Shown: positions 36,468 through 44,673 of the stretch, piece by piece | How the letters are laid out: each line of letters starts with the position of its first letter | How positions within the stretch are numbered: the first letter of the stretch is position 1 | Source: Ruania suaedae | GTDB lineage: Bacteria; Actinomycetota; Actinomycetes; Actinomycetales; Beutenbergiaceae | DNA: 64,000 nucleotides | Reading direction: 5' to 3' | Assembly: GCF_021049265.1 (NCBI RefSeq) | Contig: NZ_CP088018.1 | Coordinates: 434,001-498,000, forward strand | Translations under genes and position numbers: made by a program | Notes under the pieces: model-generated | What the model was told of the DNA's origin: nothing | The model's input: only the letters and a program-made list of their open reading frames with translations | Databases searched by the model: none

Positions 36468-37295
36468 ATGCCCGAGCTGCCGGAGGTCGAGAGGGCCCGC
36501 GCCACCATCGCTCGGGCGGCGCTCGGGCGGCGGATCACCGCCGTCGACGACGCCGACACCTGGGTGTGCCGTCCGCACGCCCCGGGGGATCTCGCCTCTG
36601 CGCTGGTCGGGCGCGAACTGACGGTTGCCCATCGTCGCGGCAAGCTCATGTGGTGTGAGACCTCCGCCCTGCGAGGTGAGGACGACCCGGGGCCGCTGCT
36701 GGGCATCCACCTCGGGATGAGCGGCCGGGTTGTTGTCACAGCGGCTGACGGTGAGGCCGATGAGGGCGGTGACCGCGTCCGGGGGACCGGCGCCACCTCG
36801 CCCTCCCGGAAACGTGAGTGGGACCGGTTCACCCTCACGTTCGCCGACGGCGGTGAGCTGCGGCTCTTCGACAAGCGTCGCCTCGGGCGGGTCCGCCTCG
36901 ACCCCGACATGGATGCGCTCGGGCCTGATGCCGAACAGGTCGGCCTCGCCGAGTTCCGGCAGCGGGTGGGGCGCGGGCATGCGCCGGTCAAGGCCCGGTT
37001 GCTGGATCAGTCGGTGCTGGCGGGCGTCGGGAACCTGCTCGCCGACGAGACCCTGTGGCAGGCGCGCATCGACCCGGCCCGGCCGGTCGACACGCTGGAC
37101 GAGCAGGACCTCGCGGCGCTGCGCCGTGCCCTCCGGCGTGCGATCAGGTCCGCCGTCGCGAAGGGCGGAGTCCACACCGGGCGGGTGATCGAGCACCGCC
37201 GGCCCGGTGGGGTGTGCCCGCGCTGCGGGGCGACGATGACGCGCGGGACCGTGGGCTCTCGGACGACCTGGTGGTGCCCGCAGGAGCAGCGCTGA
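36468..37295 (+). CDS. Fpg/Nei-family DNA glycosylase with incomplete zinc finger
   Basis: A 275-residue base-excision glycosylase/AP lyase. Pro2 and Glu3 of MPELPEVE are catalytic and RRGKLMW carries the conserved Lys. The helix-two-turn-helix segment is LLDQSVLAGVGNLLADETLW. The C-terminal finger has Cys250, Cys253 and Cys270 at the normal spacing, but position 273, where the fourth Cys belongs, is Glu (WWCPQEQR). It removes oxidised bases such as formamidopyrimidines. The start ATG at 36468 is three bases after the topA stop, so it is probably co-transcribed with topA. Whether it is closer to MutM or Nei cannot be decided. Confidence 0.88.
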   Translation: MPELPEVERARATIARAALGRRITAVDDADTWVCRPHAPGDLASALVGRELTVAHRRGKLMWCETSALRGEDDPGPLLGIHLGMSGRVVVTAADGEADEGGDRVRGTGATSPSRKREWDRFTLTFADGGELRLFDKRRLGRVRLDPDMDALGPDAEQVGLAEFRQRVGRGHAPVKARLLDQSVLAGVGNLLADETLWQARIDPARPVDTLDEQDLAALRRALRRAIRSAVAKGGVHTGRVIEHRRPGGVCPRCGATMTRGTVGSRTTWWCPQEQR

Positions 37296-37336
37296 CGGTG
37301 GGCCCTGAGGCACGTCCCGCGGCTAGGGTGAGCGAC

Positions 37337-38359
37337 ATGACTAGCCACGATGCTGCCTACGGTCCCGATCCCGCCGACGCACCGCCGCTGCGGTGGGGAA
37401 TCCTCGCCGCCGGAGGGATCGCGGCGAAGTTCGCCACCGACATCCCCGCGCACACCGCCAGTTCGGTGGTGGCCGTGGGGTCGCGCAGCACCGAGAAGGC
37501 TCAGGCCTTCGCGGACAAGCACCGGATCCCGACGGCGTACGGCAGCTACGCCGAGCTGGTGGCCGACCCGCAGGTGGAGGCGGTCTATGTCGCCTCCCCG
37601 CACTCCGGGCACCTGGAGCACGCGCTGCTGGCGATCGAGGCCGGCAAGCCGGTGCTGATCGAGAAGTCGCTCACCCGCAACGCCGCCGAGGCGCGCGAGC
37701 TGTTCGCGGCGGCGAAGGCACGTGGCGTGTTCGTGATGGAGGCGATGTGGGCGCGGTTCCTGCCGCACATGGTGGCGATGCGACAGATCATCGCCGCCGG
37801 CGAGATCGGTGAGGTGCACATGCTCACCGCTGAGCACGGTCAGGGCCTGGATCACCTTGAGGACGAGCACCGCCTGAAGAACCCGGACCTGGCGGGCGGT
37901 GCGGTCCTCGACCTCGGCGTCTACCCCATCTCCTTCGCCCAAGCCGTGCTCGGCACCCCGGACCAGGTGAACGCCGTCGGCACGCTGACCACGACCGGGG
38001 TGGACGAGAGCGAGGCGATCACGTTGCGGTACGGCACTCGAGCGCTCGCTCTGCTGAGCGCCAGCCTCAAGGGCGCCACGCGCAATGCCGCCACGATCAC
38101 GGGCACGAAGGGGCGGATCGAGATCGAGCCGACGTTCTACGCCCCCACCACGCTCACCGTGGTCCCGCGCGAGGGCGAACCCCGCTCGATCACCCCCGCC
38201 GTCGGGGGTGGATTCGAGTACCAGGCCGCCGAGGTGGCCCGCTGCGTGGCCGAGGGCCGCATCGAGTCCGGGGTCCACTCCTGGGCCGACACCCTCGCCG
38301 TGATGGAGACCATGGACGAGGTGCGGCGCCAGCTCGGCGTGGTGCTGCCGGGGGAGTAG
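37337..38359 (+). CDS. Gfo/Idh/MocA-family oxidoreductase
   Basis: A 340-residue NAD(P)-dependent oxidoreductase. The N-terminal Rossmann motif is GILAAGGIAAKFATD (about 19-33), where a GxGxxA pattern is modified. The catalytic EK motif reads LIEKSLTRNAAEA (near 110-122). The GGAVLDLGVYPI block is typical of the dimeric-dihydrodiol-dehydrogenase-like subgroup, which acts on sugars or diols. ATG at 37337 is used, with AGGG six bases upstream; a GTG at 37328 is also in frame. Confidence 0.87.
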   Translation: MTSHDAAYGPDPADAPPLRWGILAAGGIAAKFATDIPAHTASSVVAVGSRSTEKAQAFADKHRIPTAYGSYAELVADPQVEAVYVASPHSGHLEHALLAIEAGKPVLIEKSLTRNAAEARELFAAAKARGVFVMEAMWARFLPHMVAMRQIIAAGEIGEVHMLTAEHGQGLDHLEDEHRLKNPDLAGGAVLDLGVYPISFAQAVLGTPDQVNAVGTLTTTGVDESEAITLRYGTRALALLSASLKGATRNAATITGTKGRIEIEPTFYAPTTLTVVPREGEPRSITPAVGGGFEYQAAEVARCVAEGRIESGVHSWADTLAVMETMDEVRRQLGVVLPGE

Positions 38360-38476
38360 GTGCACGCCTGGCCGCCACCGACCTACTTTCCAGGCGCTGA
38401 CCGCGGTTGCCGATGAGGTCCCTGCCGGGAGGGTGGGTCCGTCCGCGATGTCGGCCGGCGCCGATACGCTGAACGG

Positions 38477-39100
38477 GTGACATCGGGACTGTTCATCTCC
38501 TTCGAAGGTGGCGACGGCGCGGGCAAGACGACCCAGCTGAACCGGCTCGCCGACTGGATCGGGCAGGAGACCGGCCGCGAGGTGGTGCGCACCCGCGAGC
38601 CCGGCGGCACCGACGTCGGGCAGACGCTGCGGCAGGTGCTGCTGCACGGCAGCGACCTGGACCCGCGCACCGAGGCGTTGCTGTTCGCAGCCGACCGGGC
38701 CCACCACGTCGCTTCACTGATCCGGCCGGCCCTCGAACGTGGAGCCGTGGTCCTCACCGATCGCTATCTCGACTCCTCGGTCGCCTATCAGGCGGGCGGA
38801 CGCGCCCTGCCGCCGCAGGAGATCGAGCACCTCTCCCTGTGGGCGACCGAGCGCCTGCTGCCCGACCTGACCGTGCTGCTCGACCTCGACCCACGACATC
38901 TCGCCGCCCGTATCGGTGACCAACCCGACCGGCTCGAGCGGGCAGGCGGCGACTTCCACCGCCGCACCCGGCAGGCCTTCCTCGACCGCGCCGCCGCGGC
39001 ACCGCAGCGCTGGCTCGTGGTCGACGCCGCCGGCGAGCGCGACGAGATCGCCGCCGTGGTCCGCCGTCGGGCCCTGGCCCTGTTGGAGGCGAGGGCATGA
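38477..39100 (+). CDS. tmk: Thymidylate kinase
   Basis: A 207-residue dTMP kinase. The P-loop GGDGAGKTT is at residues 11-19, the DR(Y/H) motif in [13 protein letters not shown] near 93-105, and the REPGGT motif near 40-45 is intact. It phosphorylates dTMP to dTDP for DNA synthesis. The start is GTG at 38477. Its 3' end overlaps holB by four bases (ATGA), the usual tmk-holB pair. Confidence 0.96.
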   Translation: MTSGLFISFEGGDGAGKTTQLNRLADWIGQETGREVVRTREPGGTDVGQTLRQVLLHGSDLDPRTEALLFAADRAHHVASLIRPALERGAVVLTDRYLDSSVAYQAGGRALPPQEIEHLSLWATERLLPDLTVLLDLDPRHLAARIGDQPDRLERAGGDFHRRTRQAFLDRAAAAPQRWLVVDAAGERDEIAAVVRRRALALLEARA

Positions 39101-40233
39101 GCGTCTGGACCGAGCTCGTCGGACAGGAGCACGCCGTCGAGGTGCTCTCCGCCGCGGCCGCCGAGGCGACGTCGATGACCCATGCCTGGCTCATCACCGG
39201 CCCGCCCGGCTCAGGCCGATCCGTCGCCGCCCGCGCCTTCGCCGCCGCACTGCAGGACCCCCACGACGGCGAGGGCACCGGCCACGAGGTCCGCACCGCC
39301 CTCGCGGGCACGCACGCCGACGTGACCGTCTTCGCCACCGAGAAGGTGCAGATCAGCATCGCCGAGGCACGCGAACTGGTCGGACTGGCCCAGCGTTCCC
39401 CCTCCCAGGGCCGCTGGCGCGTGATCATCGTCGAGGACGCCGACCGGATGATCGAGCGCACCGCCAACGTGCTGCTCAAGGCCATCGAGGAGCCACCCCC
39501 GCGCACGGTGTGGATCCTCTGCGCTCCCAGCCCGATGGACGTGCTCGTCACGATCCGTTCCCGGTGCCGCCCGGTGAACCTGCGGGTCCCGCCGGCCGAG
39601 GCGGTCGCCGAGCTGCTGACCCGGCGTGACGGCGTCGACCCGGAATTGGCGCTCACGTGTGCCCGCGCAGCCCAGAGCCACATCGGGATGGCTCGCCGCC
39701 TCGCCACCCACCCGGATGCCCGCGCCCACCGGGACAAGGTGCTCGCGGTTCCCACCGCCATCCGCGGCGTCGGCGACGCCGTCCTCGCCGCCCAGACCCT
39801 CGTCGAGGACGCCACCGAGCAGTCCAAGGCTGCCACCACCGAGCGCGACGCCGCCGAGAAGGCCGAACTGCTGCGCACCCTCGGGGCCGAGGAGGGTGCG
39901 CGGATCCCACCGGCCCTGCGTGCCCAGATCCGCCAGCTGGAGGAGGAGCAGAAGCGCCGCTCCCGGCGTTCCCTGATCGACCTGCTGGATCGCGCGATGG
40001 TGGACCTGCTCTCCTTCTACCGGGACGTGCTCGTGACCCAGCTCGCCAGCGACGTACCGCTCGTCAACCAGGCCCAGGCCGGTCAGGTGCGCACGATGGC
40101 GGAGGCCTCCACGCCGGAGCAGTCCGTGCACCGCATGCAGGCGGTCGGACTGGCCCGCACCCGGATCGCCGCCGGCGCGGCACCGCTGCTCGCCGTGGAA
40201 GCGTTGACGATCGCCCTGCGCCCGCAGGGCTGA
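39097..40233 (+). CDS. holB: DNA polymerase III subunit delta' (clamp loader), zinc cysteines lost
   Basis: A 378-residue AAA+ clamp-loader subunit. Walker A reads GPPGSGRS at residues 35-42, with Arg in place of the ATP-binding Lys, as usual for delta'. The SRC motif (sensor-like arginine region) is in [13 protein letters not shown]. The zinc module that normally follows Walker A (about 52-66) has no cysteine: the segment reads [16 protein letters not shown]. The C-terminal collar domain is complete. It works with tau/gamma and delta to load the sliding clamp. It overlaps tmk by four bases. Confidence 0.93.
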   Translation: MSVWTELVGQEHAVEVLSAAAAEATSMTHAWLITGPPGSGRSVAARAFAAALQDPHDGEGTGHEVRTALAGTHADVTVFATEKVQISIAEARELVGLAQRSPSQGRWRVIIVEDADRMIERTANVLLKAIEEPPPRTVWILCAPSPMDVLVTIRSRCRPVNLRVPPAEAVAELLTRRDGVDPELALTCARAAQSHIGMARRLATHPDARAHRDKVLAVPTAIRGVGDAVLAAQTLVEDATEQSKAATTERDAAEKAELLRTLGAEEGARIPPALRAQIRQLEEEQKRRSRRSLIDLLDRAMVDLLSFYRDVLVTQLASDVPLVNQAQAGQVRTMAEASTPEQSVHRMQAVGLARTRIAAGAAPLLAVEALTIALRPQG

Positions 40234-40274
40234 CGGCGACCGTGGCTGTCAGGGCGCGCCCGTAGACTTCGGCC

Positions 40275-41783
40275 GTGGTCTCCCTTGCTGCGCGTGCGCG
40301 CCTCGTTGCCTCCGCCGTCGGCGTCGCGATGCTCGCGGCATGCACGAGCGCCGCACCGATGGTGCAGCCGACCGCCGTGAGCGCCCCGGCCCCGGACGGA
40401 CTCGAGGAGTACTACACGCAGGAGATATCCTGGAGCGAGTGCGGGAACAACCTCGAGTGCGCCGAGGTGACCGTCCCCATGGACTACGACGAGCCCGACG
40501 GCGAGACCATCACGCTCGCGGTGAAGGTCTTCCGGGCCACCGGCACGGCTCAGGGGTCGCTGTTCGTCAACCCGGGCGGGCCCGGTGGGTCCGGTACCGA
40601 GATGGTCGAGAGCATCAGTTCCTACTTCGGCGCCGAGCTCCTGCGCAGTATGGATGTGGTCGGATTCGACCCCCGCGGGGTGGGGGATTCCAGCGCCGTG
40701 CGCTGCTATGACAGCGAGCAGCTGGAGGAGTACTACTCCCTGGAGTTCGACCTCGAGACCGATGACGGTTGGGAGGCCTACGTGCAGGCCCTGACCGAGT
40801 ACGGCGAGGCGTGCGCAGCGAACACCGGCGATCTGCTCGGCCACGTCGACACCGTCAGCACCGCGCGCGATCTCGACGTGCTCCGCGCCGTCATGGGGGA
40901 GTCGCAGCTGACGTACCTGGGTTACTCCTACGGCACCTTCCTCGGTGCCACCTACGCCGACCTGTTTGCCCAGAACGTGGGCCGGCTGGTGCTCGACGGC
41001 GCGATCGACCCCTCCCTGAGCTACACCGAGGTCAGCACCGGGCAGGTGCGAGGCTTCGAGCGTGCCTACCGCTCCTATCTCGAGGACTGCCTCGCCGGTG
41101 CCGACTGCCCCTTCAGCGGCACAGTCGATGAGGCGATGGCGCAGACCGTCGACATCGTCGAGCAGCTGCGCGACACCCCGGTGCCCAGCGGAGATCCGGA
41201 ACGGCCCGCCACCGACGCCGACCTGTTCAACGCGATCACGGTGACCATGTACAGCCCTGCCTCCTGGCCCTCGCTGACCAGCGCCGTCGAGACGTTGCTC
41301 GACGACGACGGGTCCCAGGTGCGCTTCCTCTCCGACTACGCACTCGAGCGTGAGGACGACGGCACCTACCCCGAGGACCAGGGCGCCTTCCGGGCGATCG
41401 ACTGCCTCGACTACCCCGTCGAGCTGGACCGGCAGGCCAGCCTCGGCCACGCCGAGGCGAACGAGGAGATCTCTGAGCTGTTCGGGCAGGCACTGAGCTA
41501 TGGCGAGGTCGGCTGCGCCACCATGCCCGTGGGCTCCGACGCCGTCCGCGAGGAGATCGCCGCCCCGGGAACGCCCCCGATCGTCGTCATCGGCACCACC
41601 GGCGACCCGGCGACGCCGTACGAGTGGGCGCAGTCGCTCGCCGACCAGCTCGAGTCCGGGGTGCTGATCAGCTACGAGGGCGACGGGCACACCGCCTACG
41701 GGATGGGCAGTGCCTGCGTCGACGACGCCGTCGAGACCTACCTGCTCGAGGGGACGCCGCCCGAGGACGGCCTGAGCTGCTGA
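40275..41783 (+). CDS. Secreted tripeptidyl aminopeptidase-like lipoprotein (alpha/beta hydrolase, TAP-like)
   Basis: A 502-residue lipoprotein. The signal peptide ends in the lipobox LAAC with Cys23 lipidated. The alpha/beta hydrolase domain has the oxyanion segment NPGGPGGSG, Ser218 in GYSYGTF, Asp444 in GTTGDPATP and His472 in GDGHTAY. The C-terminal block matches TAP-like (mycolate hydrolase/SlpD, SlpE, CaeA) proteins. It likely trims short peptides or esters at the cell surface. Being downstream of holB is a conserved actinobacterial arrangement. The start is GTG at 40275. Confidence 0.92.
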   Translation: MVSLAARARLVASAVGVAMLAACTSAAPMVQPTAVSAPAPDGLEEYYTQEISWSECGNNLECAEVTVPMDYDEPDGETITLAVKVFRATGTAQGSLFVNPGGPGGSGTEMVESISSYFGAELLRSMDVVGFDPRGVGDSSAVRCYDSEQLEEYYSLEFDLETDDGWEAYVQALTEYGEACAANTGDLLGHVDTVSTARDLDVLRAVMGESQLTYLGYSYGTFLGATYADLFAQNVGRLVLDGAIDPSLSYTEVSTGQVRGFERAYRSYLEDCLAGADCPFSGTVDEAMAQTVDIVEQLRDTPVPSGDPERPATDADLFNAITVTMYSPASWPSLTSAVETLLDDDGSQVRFLSDYALEREDDGTYPEDQGAFRAIDCLDYPVELDRQASLGHAEANEEISELFGQALSYGEVGCATMPVGSDAVREEIAAPGTPPIVVIGTTGDPATPYEWAQSLADQLESGVLISYEGDGHTAYGMGSACVDDAVETYLLEGTPPEDGLSC

Positions 41784-41812
41784 GTGAGGTCGCCCACAGG
41801 CGGGGCGCGGTT

Positions 41813-41842
41813 TTGGCGGACCCCGACGGCGGCGGGTACAGT
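41813..41842 (+). promoter_or_regulatory. Promoter of tRNA-Thr
   Basis: TTGGCG (41813-41818) and TACAGT (41837-41842) are separated by 18 bases, a good SigA-type promoter, and the tRNA begins 28 bases after the -10. Confidence 0.7.
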
Positions 41843-41870
41843 GGACGACGCCTCATCGCTGATGAAGCCC

Positions 41871-41946
41871 GCCGCCTTAGCTCAGTCGGCAGAGCGATTC
41901 ACTCGTAATGAATAGGTCATCGGTTCGATTCCGATAGGCGGCTCCA
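41871..41946 (+). tRNA. tRNA-Thr (anticodon CGT), probable prophage attachment site
   Basis: A 73-base cloverleaf plus encoded CCA (41944-41946). Acceptor GCCGCCT pairs with AGGCGGC, the anticodon loop CTCGTAA gives CGT and the T-loop is GTTCGATTC. All phage-type genes of the window lie to its right, so its 3' half is the likely attB/attL core. The second copy should be beyond the right edge. Confidence 0.95.
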
Positions 41947-41958
41947 CCAGGCGATCGG

Positions 41959-41987
41959 CCCGGTTCCAACGGAAAGTTGGGATCGGG
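41959..41987 (+). terminator. Hairpin after tRNA-Thr
   Basis: Arms 41959-41970 and 41976-41987 form a 12-bp stem with two G-U pairs and a GGAAA loop, 12 bases after the tRNA CCA. Likely tRNA terminator. No U tract. If the attachment core lies in the tRNA 3' half, this hairpin came with the phage. Confidence 0.6.
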
Positions 41988-42093
41988 TCGAAGTCGTATC
42001 CGGGCCCGATCTGCCCGAAAGTCGGCCATTGGGTCGGCCATTTGGGCTCGGTACGCAGGGCTTACGCACCGCGCACTGGATAGCACATCGGCC

Positions 42094-42507
42094 ATGATGG
42101 GGCCGATGGGTTTGCAGCGGGAGTGTGCGGTGATCGGGTGCCAGAAGCCGGTCAAGCACCGCGGCCTGTGCACCAACCACTACTCCCGCACCTGGCGCGG
42201 CCTGCCGCTCCTCGGCCCGCCGAGGATGAGGGTGCGATCATGCCCGATGTGCGGCGCCTCCTGGGGCGTCCTGCCCGGCCGGAAGGCCACGGTGTACTGC
42301 GGGCCGCGTTGCCGGCGCCTGCACCTGATCGCCACGCACCGCGCGAGCAATCGAGAGCGAGACGAGCAGATCGTCGCCGGCGTGCAGGCCGGCGAGCTGC
42401 ACAGGGTGATCGCGGAGCGGCTCGGCGTGACCACCTCGACGGTCAGCCGGGTGGCCGCCCGGTACGGGCTGCGCCGGGTTCCCTACGCACCACGTCGCCG
42501 CGCCTGA
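42094..42507 (+). CDS. Small zinc-finger/HTH phage protein
   Basis: About 137 residues. An N-terminal block resembles phage proteins with CAVIGCQKPVKHRGLCTNHY (Cys/His metal site) and is followed by a CPMCG...CGPRC zinc ribbon. The C-terminal region IAERLGVTTSTVSRVAARYG is a helix-turn-helix of the resolvase/Xre type. It may bind DNA near the attachment site. The start is uncertain: ATGs at 42094, 42097 and 42106 are in frame and none has a clear ribosome site. Function unknown. Confidence 0.7.
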   Translation: MMGPMGLQRECAVIGCQKPVKHRGLCTNHYSRTWRGLPLLGPPRMRVRSCPMCGASWGVLPGRKATVYCGPRCRRLHLIATHRASNRERDEQIVAGVQAGELHRVIAERLGVTTSTVSRVAARYGLRRVPYAPRRRA

Positions 42508-42745
42508 GCCACACGCCCAGCGTCGCCCGGCGTAGGTCGTTGATCTCCACGAGGACGTCCCCGGCCGACGTCCACCGAGTCGCCACCGTGTGCAGCTGCT
42601 CGGGCCCGTCGATCTCCCACTCGATCGTGGCCACTACCGGCACGGGCGGGGTGAGCCGGCGCTGTGCCCGCCGCGGCGGTACCCGGCGGGCGTTGAGGAT
42701 GGGCTGGGTGCGGTCCGCGAGCTGCCACCACGACTGCACGGTCAT
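42443..42745 (-). CDS. Small hypothetical phage protein
   Basis: 100 residues. The core segment VVATIEWEIDGPEQLHTVATRWTSAGDVLVEINDLR followed by a GVWLRRGDV end resembles short proteins common in actinophages whose function is unknown. ATG at 42745. Its 3' end overlaps the convergent zinc-finger gene by 65 bases, which lowers confidence slightly. No motif identifies a function. Confidence 0.6.
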   Translation of the reverse strand: MTVQSWWQLADRTQPILNARRVPPRRAQRRLTPPVPVVATIEWEIDGPEQLHTVATRWTSAGDVLVEINDLRRATLGVWLRRGDVVRREPGAARTGRPPG

Positions 42746-42806
42746 GGGACGGAGTGTCGCGCCAGGGGGTGACGCTCGCGGATGCCGACTGGCGCGCCGA
42801 TACGGG

Positions 42807-42812
42807 TAGAGT
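42807..42812 (+). promoter_or_regulatory. Possible -10 of the GAF-Panacea operon
   Basis: TAGAGT lies eight bases before the GTG at 42820, the distance expected if the mRNA is leaderless. No ribosome binding site precedes that GTG, which fits. No clear -35. Confidence 0.45.
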
Positions 42813-42819
42813 GTGACCG

Positions 42820-43743
42820 GTGCGAAGGGGGCAACGTAGTCCGAAGGTCAACCGCGACCGCGCGCCAGGGGATCGGTTTCATGCTTGGCTACTGCCCTCC
42901 GGGGCGGTCGGCTTTGCCTTTATCGCTCCACTCTTCTTGGACCTGTCGTCGGCAAGTGAGACGGCGACGACGCGAGGCACCTACTTCGCCCTCTTCTTGC
43001 TGTTCGGATTGGGAGCGCTCGCGCTAACGATCTGGCAAGGCCTGACATCTTCGAACCGGTCTAAGCGCGAACGTCAGGGCCTCGCAGACTTCAATCACAA
43101 CCTGAGCGACACTCTGCGTGCTGTCGAGAAGTTGATCGACTCAGAGAAGGGGGCCAACGACCGGGCGGACTTCTTCAACTCCGTCATCTCTCAAGCAAAG
43201 GCGCTGATGCCGCTCGCGTCGCCGAGGATCTGTGTCTACGACCTCGAAGGTGCTGACAAGGGTCAGAGCAGTGCAGTGTATCTGCGGTTGGCCGAGTACG
43301 GTGGCAGGGCGGACCCCCCGCGATCAGAGTTCACCAATGACGAAGATTGGGGACGTGCAGCCATCGCTGCCGCCCAGGGCTCTACGATCTGGTGCGTAGA
43401 CGACCCTGCCCGGGAGGGGAGGAGGGTTCAGCGTAATGACGAGGCGATGTGGAAGTCCTTCCTCGCAGTCCCGCTTCGCTTCGATGGCACGTCTCGTGGC
43501 CTCGTGACGATCGACACGGCTCGGAAAACGACGTTCACCAACGACCACAAGGCGGTGGCCAGTACGATAGCGATGTTCCTGACATTCGGGATGCGCAACG
43601 TCGCCGAGGCGGCTGCAGACGTTCGGCCCGAGATGCGCAGTCTGGAACGAGATGCGCGCCTCGCCGCCCTCGTGCGTCGATTGTCAGAGGGAAGGGCTAG
43701 CATGCCTCAGAGGGAGGGAGAGACCGATGGCAACGATCGATGA
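42820..43743 (+). CDS. Two-TM GAF-domain protein paired with a Panacea protein
   Basis: A 307-residue protein. Two TM segments (about 24-45 and 54-73) are separated by a short loop. A charged helical linker (about 78-115) leads to a C-terminal GAF-like domain (about 115-270) with the segments RICVYDLEG, TIWCVDDPAR, FLAVPLRFDGTSRGLVTID and TTFTNDHKAVASTIAMFLTFG. The last two are typical of the C-terminal GAF strand and helix. It ends in a basic tail. It overlaps the next gene by 17 bases. Two 60-base lines I counted here are 58-60 percent GC, against 77 percent in a host line. The domain order (membrane plus sensor) suggests a membrane effector; the function is unknown. Start GTG at 42820. Confidence 0.78.
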   Translation: MRRGQRSPKVNRDRAPGDRFHAWLLPSGAVGFAFIAPLFLDLSSASETATTRGTYFALFLLFGLGALALTIWQGLTSSNRSKRERQGLADFNHNLSDTLRAVEKLIDSEKGANDRADFFNSVISQAKALMPLASPRICVYDLEGADKGQSSAVYLRLAEYGGRADPPRSEFTNDEDWGRAAIAAAQGSTIWCVDDPAREGRRVQRNDEAMWKSFLAVPLRFDGTSRGLVTIDTARKTTFTNDHKAVASTIAMFLTFGMRNVAEAAADVRPEMRSLERDARLAALVRRLSEGRASMPQREGETDGNDR

Positions 43744-44182
43744 TGTCGCAGCCCACGTCCTCGACCACTTCGAGGGCTCCATCTCCACCATGAAGCTCCA
43801 GAAGCTCTGCTACATCGCGCAGGGGTGGTCTCTGGCGCTCCTCGAGGAGGCGATGTTCGACGAAGACTTCCAGGCATGGAAGAACGGTCCCGTCGCGAGG
43901 CATCTCTTCAACCACCACCGTCGCCAGTTCGGAGTCGCGTCCTGGCCATGGGGGGAGAGTGCCAACCTGACCGAGATGCAGTCGTTGGTTGTCGATGCCG
44001 TGCTGCACAACTACGGCGCACTGAGCGGCCTGCAACTGAGCGAACTGACTCACCGCCCGGGCACTCCGTGGAGCAAGACGCGATTGGTAGCCGGCGTCGC
44101 CGACGGCCAGTCGTGCGAAGAGGTGATCGACAAGCGGCAGATGGAAGGCCACTTCAAGGAGTTGCTTCGGCGCCCGAGCTGA
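43727..44182 (+). CDS. Panacea-domain (DUF4065, SocA-like) protein, candidate antitoxin
   Basis: A 151-residue Panacea/DUF4065 protein. Characteristic segments are VLDHFEGSISTMKLQKLCYIAQGWSLAL (about 9-36), DFQAWKNGPVARHLF near 48-62 and LSELTHRPGTPWSKTR near 105-120. The family supplies antitoxins to very different toxins (PanAT systems) and includes the SocA proteolysis adapter. GGGAGGGAGAG at 43712-43722 is a strong ribosome site for the ATG at 43727, while the upstream GAF gene has none, so this protein should be made in excess, as expected for an antitoxin. It lies in a lower-GC island between the attachment site and the lysis genes. Confidence 0.9.
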   Translation: MATIDDVAAHVLDHFEGSISTMKLQKLCYIAQGWSLALLEEAMFDEDFQAWKNGPVARHLFNHHRRQFGVASWPWGESANLTEMQSLVVDAVLHNYGALSGLQLSELTHRPGTPWSKTRLVAGVADGQSCEEVIDKRQMEGHFKELLRRPS

Positions 44183-44261
44183 TCCAAGCAACTCAGTACT
44201 GCATAAGGCCCCCCGACCGACCGTCCACAACGACAGTCATGTGGGGGCGGTGTGGTGTGGG

Positions 44262-44549
44262 TCAGTCGCGCGGCGGCAACTCCTCAGGATCCCCACCTGC
44301 GTCGAGGTACTCGCGGGTGAGTGTGTCGATTTGGGCGGGGATGGATTTGATGCGTGCGCGGCGCTCCTGCTCGGTGAGTACGTCGCGGCGGAGGGTGTCC
44401 AGGTCGTCGTCGGTGAGGTCGCGGAGTTCGGTGGGCGAGGGGCGCTCACCGTATACCTCACGGCGAGCGCTGAGTTGGAAGGACCGGCCCTCCTCGCTGG
44501 TGTAGTGGACCTGGATCAGGACTAGGGATCTCGGGCTCTCGGGTGCCAT
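44262..44549 (-). CDS. Hypothetical phage protein
   Basis: A 95-residue protein beginning MAPESPRSLVLIQVHYTS, with an ELRDLTDDDLDTLRRDVLTEQERRARIK helical region. It is similar in style to proteins found near lysis genes of actinophages, but I know of no function. It lies after the strong late-operon terminator (44619-44660), so it may have its own promoter or depend on read-through. ATG at 44549. Confidence 0.65.
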   Translation of the reverse strand: MAPESPRSLVLIQVHYTSEEGRSFQLSARREVYGERPSPTELRDLTDDDLDTLRRDVLTEQERRARIKSIPAQIDTLTREYLDAGGDPEELPPRD

Positions 44550-44618
44550 GCGGTGAACTTGGCATTCCGGAGCCCCTACCGTCTCGCCCTGATTTGCGCC
44601 TGCCCCGGACGCACGAAA

Positions 44619-44660
44619 ACCGCCCCGCCCAACCCCCACGCAGGGGCCGGACGGGGCGGT
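44619..44660 (-). terminator. Late-operon terminator
   Basis: ACCGCCCCG (44619-44627) pairs exactly with 44652-44660, with further GGGG/CCCC pairing inside the loop. On the minus strand it is followed by TTTTCGTG, a usable U tract. It ends the leftward late transcript after the lysis genes. Confidence 0.8.
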
Positions 44661-44673
44661 GTGGTGGTGCGTG

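Noticed and set aside
33069-37313. Very long open frame (1414 codons) on the minus strand opposite topA and the glycosylase
   Set aside because: Shadow of high-GC coding on the plus strand. Its composition is Arg/Gly/Val/His-rich without domains, and topA and the glycosylase are fully recognisable.
44208-44248. Terminator after the Panacea gene
   Set aside because: GCCCCC and GGGGGC could pair, but the six-base stem has a loop of about 28 bases and no U tract, too weak to call.
41947-44260. Integrase or excisionase gene near the tRNA
   Set aside because: No tyrosine or serine recombinase motif on either strand; gene order puts the integrase beyond the right edge.
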